8,300 nt of DNA. Source: Candidatus Poribacteria bacterium (GTDB taxonomy: Bacteria; Poribacteria; WGA-4E; GCA-2687025). The stretch spans positions 1-8,300 of the forward strand of contig NYZG01000002.1 in the NCBI GenBank assembly GCA_002687025.1, written 5' to 3'. Below the pieces are notes generated by a model. That model was not told the DNA's origin. It made no database searches and saw nothing but the letters and a program-made list of their open reading frames with translations. Positions 6,415 through 8,300 of this stretch are shown one piece after another; positions within the stretch are counted from its first letter, which is position 1; each line of letters starts with the position of its first letter. Made by a program: the position numbers and the translations under genes.

Positions 6415-6715
6415 GTCGTCTCCTCCATTCTCCGCGTTTGTGCTGATGGAACCCTTCGGCCACGACATGGGCGCGAATGACCCCGTCCAACTTGCGGCTG
6501 TCGTCGAGGGCTCGGCGTTCGATTGCGTCCCACGCCTCGCGTTCGGCGCTCCAGGCAGCACGTTGGGCTTCGCGCTCACGCTGACGGGCTTCATCTTCAC
6601 GCGCGATGAGTTCCGCGAGTGGGCCCGTGCCGATGTAGCGACGCACGACCCGGCCGCCGACGCGCTCGGACCTCGTGTAGTAGCGCCCGACGCCTTTACG
6701 CTTCTCCCAAGCCAT
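6404..6715 (-). CDS. Small basic coiled-coil protein, mobile-element associated
   Basis: A 103-residue protein. Residues 1-30 are a short beta-rich module (MAWEKRK, then GRYYTRSERVGGRVVRRYIG, then TGPLAELI). Residues about 36-72 are an Arg/Glu/Ala-rich helix likely to form a coiled coil (EDEARQREREAQRAAWSAER). The end is very basic (KRGEWRRRRGQ). The GRYYTRS...GGRVVRRYIGTG opening is one I associate with small proteins of GC-rich bacterial elements; no function is known to me. The ATG at 6715 directly follows the previous TGA, and AAGAGGG lies nine bases upstream. The gene overlaps the next one by 11 bases. The basic character suggests nucleic acid binding, which is inference. Confidence 0.82.
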   Translation of the reverse strand: MAWEKRKGVGRYYTRSERVGGRVVRRYIGTGPLAELIAREDEARQREREAQRAAWSAEREAWDAIERRALDDSRKLDGVIRAHVVAEGFHQHKRGEWRRRRGQ

Positions 6716-6895
6716 TCACCGAGGCCCTCTTGTGTTACACGGATGCGCTTGCCCCGCTTCGCAGTGGAATGGAAATTCATCGTCCAGCGCCGTGAGAATC
6801 GCCGCCTCAATGTCGCGTCGTGGGATCGGGCGGGCCTCGGCCGCGCCGGTCGGGTCGTCTTCCAGTTCGCATCGCGTGATCGCCATGTCTGCCAT
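6716..6895 (-). CDS. Small acidic protein of unknown function
   Basis: A 59-residue protein starting MADMAITRCELEDDP and ending HPCNTRGPR. The middle (RPIPRRDIEAAILTALDDEF) is probably one amphipathic helix. The ATG at 6895 is separated from the upstream stop by a single base (TGAGATG) and has GAGAGGG six bases before it, which makes it a credible gene despite its size. It abuts the next start. No family is recognised. Three cysteine/histidine positions (C9, then HC near 44, C near 52) are too few and too spread to call a zinc site. Confidence 0.65.
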   Translation of the reverse strand: MADMAITRCELEDDPTGAAEARPIPRRDIEAAILTALDDEFPFHCEAGQAHPCNTRGPR

Positions 6896-6896
6896 C

Positions 6897-8300
6897 TCAA
6901 ACCCTCTCATCGCGCCTGCCCGACCAGCGGGTGCCAAGCACCGTCACGCCTGCGTGCTCGTGAGCGCGGAACAGCGCGTCCTTGGTAATGCCCTCCGCTC
7001 GCGCTCGCGCGAACACCTCCACATTCGACATTTCCTCGCCCGGCGGGAGCAGTCGTACCAATAGCTCCATGGCTTCGCGTTTGGTCTCCTCGCCATCGCG
7101 GCCCCGTGCTACCCTCACGCCCACGGACTTGGCGTCCGCAACTAACCCGTCCAACCCACCCAACCCGTCCGACCCGTCCCGAGGGCCGTGCAAGTCAGTG
7201 GTGATGAGGCTTCCCACGTGGACAGGCGCGGGACAGGTTGCCGCCGCACGTCGCCGACTCGTCCCGTTCCCACCCGCCGCCGGGACGGGTCGGGACAGGC
7301 GCGGGACGGGTCCGGCATCGCTGCTCGCCGCTCTACCACTGGGCGGGGCCAGGTTGGACGGGTTGGACGGGTTGGACGGGTCGACCCCCGCAACGCGGAC
7401 AAGATCGTCACGACGGTACCCTCGCCGACGCCCATCCCGGCCCCCGAAGCGCTCGGGCGCGATGCCCTCGCTTCGCAGCGCCGCGGCGAGCCCGGACGCT
7501 TTCCACTTGCGGGATCCTGATCCGCGGGTCAGGACAGGCAGCAAGTCCTGAGTCGCGATGTGGTCGCCCTGCAGTTCGTCCAGGGCCTGTGCGATGCCGT
7601 CCGCGAGCCGACCGTCCGCCCTTGGCTTCGTCCGCGACGCCCGGCTCAACTGCCCGTCGGCGTAGACGACGCGCAGGCCGCGGCGGCGCCCCTCGACCAC
7701 GTGCTGCGCGAGCCCCCAATCGGCGTGCGTCACCGCGTCGCGTCCCCCGAGCGAAGCGAACAGCATCGACATCGAGAGCGCCTTGTGCGGCAGCCGTCCG
7801 TAATTCGCGTCCAGCGCCGCGTCCCAGCCGTCCGCCTCGCGGATGTCTGCGAGCGCGCCCTCGTAGGCGTAGAAGCAGTCCACAACCCGCGGAGGCAAGG
7901 CAACGACCTGAAGCGATGGCGCGTCTACCACGGCGCGCGCGCCGGTGACGTCCTCGTCGCCGTCCGCGACGTCGAAGATCACCGACGGGACGCCAAGACG
8001 GACGTGCCACTCTTGCAGCGACTCCACCAACGACGGAGGCCACACCCGCGGCGTTATTGGGAACCGCGCCCGCGACGTGGCAAGCCCCGGTGGGACGGCG
8101 ACGAAGCCAAACCGCGCCCAGAACCCGTCCGACCACATCGCGTCGTGCCTCCCTGAGAACGGCGCAAGGTCGGTCGGCGTCAGGTTCCCGAGCAGGGCCA
8201 GGTACGGGCGGTCCACGTGGTCTTCACCCCGCGAGACGGTGGCGTACCGATAGTTCGCGGGACAGTCGTAGAGCTTCCGCAACATGCCGTGGAAGTCAGC
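6897..8300 (-). CDS. DUF3987-type replication/primase-helicase protein, C-terminal part (runs off right edge)
   Basis: The frame is open from the window edge to TGA at 6899-6897, giving 467 visible residues; the true start lies beyond 8300. Visible residues 1-150 match the end of a DUF3987 (YfjI-like) ATPase region: ANYRYATVSRG, PYLALLGNLTP, then DGFWARFGFVAVPP. Residues about 225-300 look like the winged-helix tail common in DUF3987/DUF3631 proteins (KWKASGLAAALRSEGIAPERF, then GRRRGYRRDDL). Residues 305-385 are a low-complexity Pro/Ser/Gly linker with DNA repeats. Residues 390-467 resemble the DNA-binding end of RepA-like proteins (EETKREAMELLVRLLPPGEE, EVFARARAEGITKDALFRAHEHAGV). Such proteins start replication of plasmids, satellites and integrative elements. 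The Walker motifs, if present, are outside the window. It heads the visible operon and is one base away from the next gene. Confidence 0.85.
   Translation of the reverse strand, partial: ADFHGMLRKLYDCPANYRYATVSRGEDHVDRPYLALLGNLTPTDLAPFSGRHDAMWSDGFWARFGFVAVPPGLATSRARFPITPRVWPPSLVESLQEWHVRLGVPSVIFDVADGDEDVTGARAVVDAPSLQVVALPPRVVDCFYAYEGALADIREADGWDAALDANYGRLPHKALSMSMLFASLGGRDAVTHADWGLAQHVVEGRRRGLRVVYADGQLSRASRTKPRADGRLADGIAQALDELQGDHIATQDLLPVLTRGSGSRKWKASGLAAALRSEGIAPERFGGRDGRRRGYRRDDLVRVAGVDPSNPSNPSNLAPPSGRAASSDAGPVPRLSRPVPAAGGNGTSRRRAAATCPAPVHVGSLITTDLHGPRDGSDGLGGLDGLVADAKSVGVRVARGRDGEETKREAMELLVRLLPPGEEMSNVEVFARARAEGITKDALFRAHEHAGVTVLGTRWSGRRDERV
7148..7180. repeat. 9-bp repeat array A (CGTCCAACC type)
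   Basis: Units CGTCCAACC (7148-7156), CACCCAACC (7157-7165, two changes) and CGTCCGACC (7166-7174, one change), followed by a degenerate CGTCCC. It is the reverse complement of array B and encodes SDGLGGLDGL on the minus strand. It lies inside the replication gene's linker. Confidence 0.75.
7220..7307. repeat. Pair of exact 15-bp direct repeats with GGG tracts
   Basis: GGACAGGCGCGGGAC occurs at 7220-7234 and again at 7293-7307, 73 bases apart. Around the second copy five GGG tracts fall within 7282-7310 (GGGACGGGTCGGG, then GGGACGGG), so the plus strand might fold as a G-quadruplex, although one loop is eight bases. Confidence 0.7.
7352..7381. repeat. 9-bp tandem repeat array B (GGTTGGACG, three perfect copies)
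   Basis: GGTTGGACG is repeated exactly at 7352-7360, 7361-7369 and 7370-7378, then GGT. On the minus strand it encodes PSN three times in a row. The unit length is a multiple of three, so copy changes would keep the gene in frame. Array A is its inverted counterpart about 170 bases away. Confidence 0.85.

Larger units (their letters stand above)
5320..8300. mobile_element. One end of an integrated genetic element in tRNA-Arg (incomplete at right)
   Basis: The left boundary is the truncated tRNA-Arg. To its right lie only accessory-type genes: an excisionase-like HTH protein, three small proteins of unknown role and a DUF3987-type replication protein, all on one strand and tightly packed. No conjugation, capsid or integrase gene is visible. 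The tRNA geometry says the element replaced the tRNA 5' side here, so the rebuilt complete tRNA, and commonly the integrase, should lie at the other end beyond 8300. It could be an integrative plasmid-like element, a satellite or a prophage end; the visible genes do not decide. Confidence 0.75.

Noticed and set aside
6716..6895. Zinc-binding site in the 59-residue protein
   Set aside because: Cysteines and histidines are too few and irregularly spaced to form a recognisable finger.
6071..6988. Plus-strand frame of 305 residues opposite the small-protein operon
   Set aside because: The minus-strand genes have consecutive ribosome sites and coupled junctions; the plus frame crosses several of them and has no family features.
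7560..8156. Plus-strand frame opposite the DUF3987-type gene
   Set aside because: Antisense to recognised DUF3987 motifs; composition reflects the reverse strand.

Overview
The window is GC-rich with strongly GC-ending codons and has two unlike halves. The left half (1 to about 5320) looks like ordinary chromosome of a free-living, polymer-degrading bacterium. It carries a CBM9/DUF5916-type surface protein, a jelly-roll plus FG-GAP propeller protein resembling polysaccharide lyase family 11, and a secreted seven-bladed WD40 protein. This mix is familiar from Planctomycetes, Poribacteria, Armatimonadota and related groups, but nothing in the window fixes the phylum.

Layout, left half. A CBM9-like exported protein reads leftward off the edge (1-577, minus). 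After a 282-base gap comes a 657-residue protein with no visible signal peptide (860-2833, minus). Its start codon overlaps the stop of a possible short, broken upstream reading frame (2830-3051). A paiB-family gene lies on the plus strand (3174-3649); it is broken by a frame change and lacks its central segment. A GC-rich hairpin follows it. The WD40 gene (3878-4921, minus) converges on it, and a perfect 7-bp hairpin covers the WD40 stop codon. About 400 bases upstream of the WD40 gene hold no gene I can support.

Layout, right half. At 5320-5369 (minus) lies the 3' half of a tRNA-Arg(UCU), from anticodon arm to encoded CCA, with no matching 5' half. This is the usual scar left at the far end of an element that integrated into a tRNA gene. 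From there to the right edge runs a compact minus-strand operon of five genes. In transcription order these are a DUF3987-type replication protein (5'-truncated by the window edge), a 59-residue protein, a 103-residue basic coiled-coil protein, a 219-residue helical protein, and an excisionase/AlpA-type MerR-like helix-turn-helix protein next to the scar. Stops and starts overlap or abut throughout, and Shine-Dalgarno sequences are good. No integrase is in view; the tRNA geometry predicts that it and an intact tRNA-Arg lie beyond the right edge.

The most unusual structure is inside the replication gene. Its poorly conserved linker (about 7140-7382) holds two 9-bp repeat arrays in opposite orientation, a pair of exact 15-bp direct repeats and a run of closely spaced GGG tracts. 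This could be an iteron-type origin inside the rep gene, or simply low-complexity linker expansion. I see no CRISPR array, no recognisable defence system and no complete novel system in the visible part.
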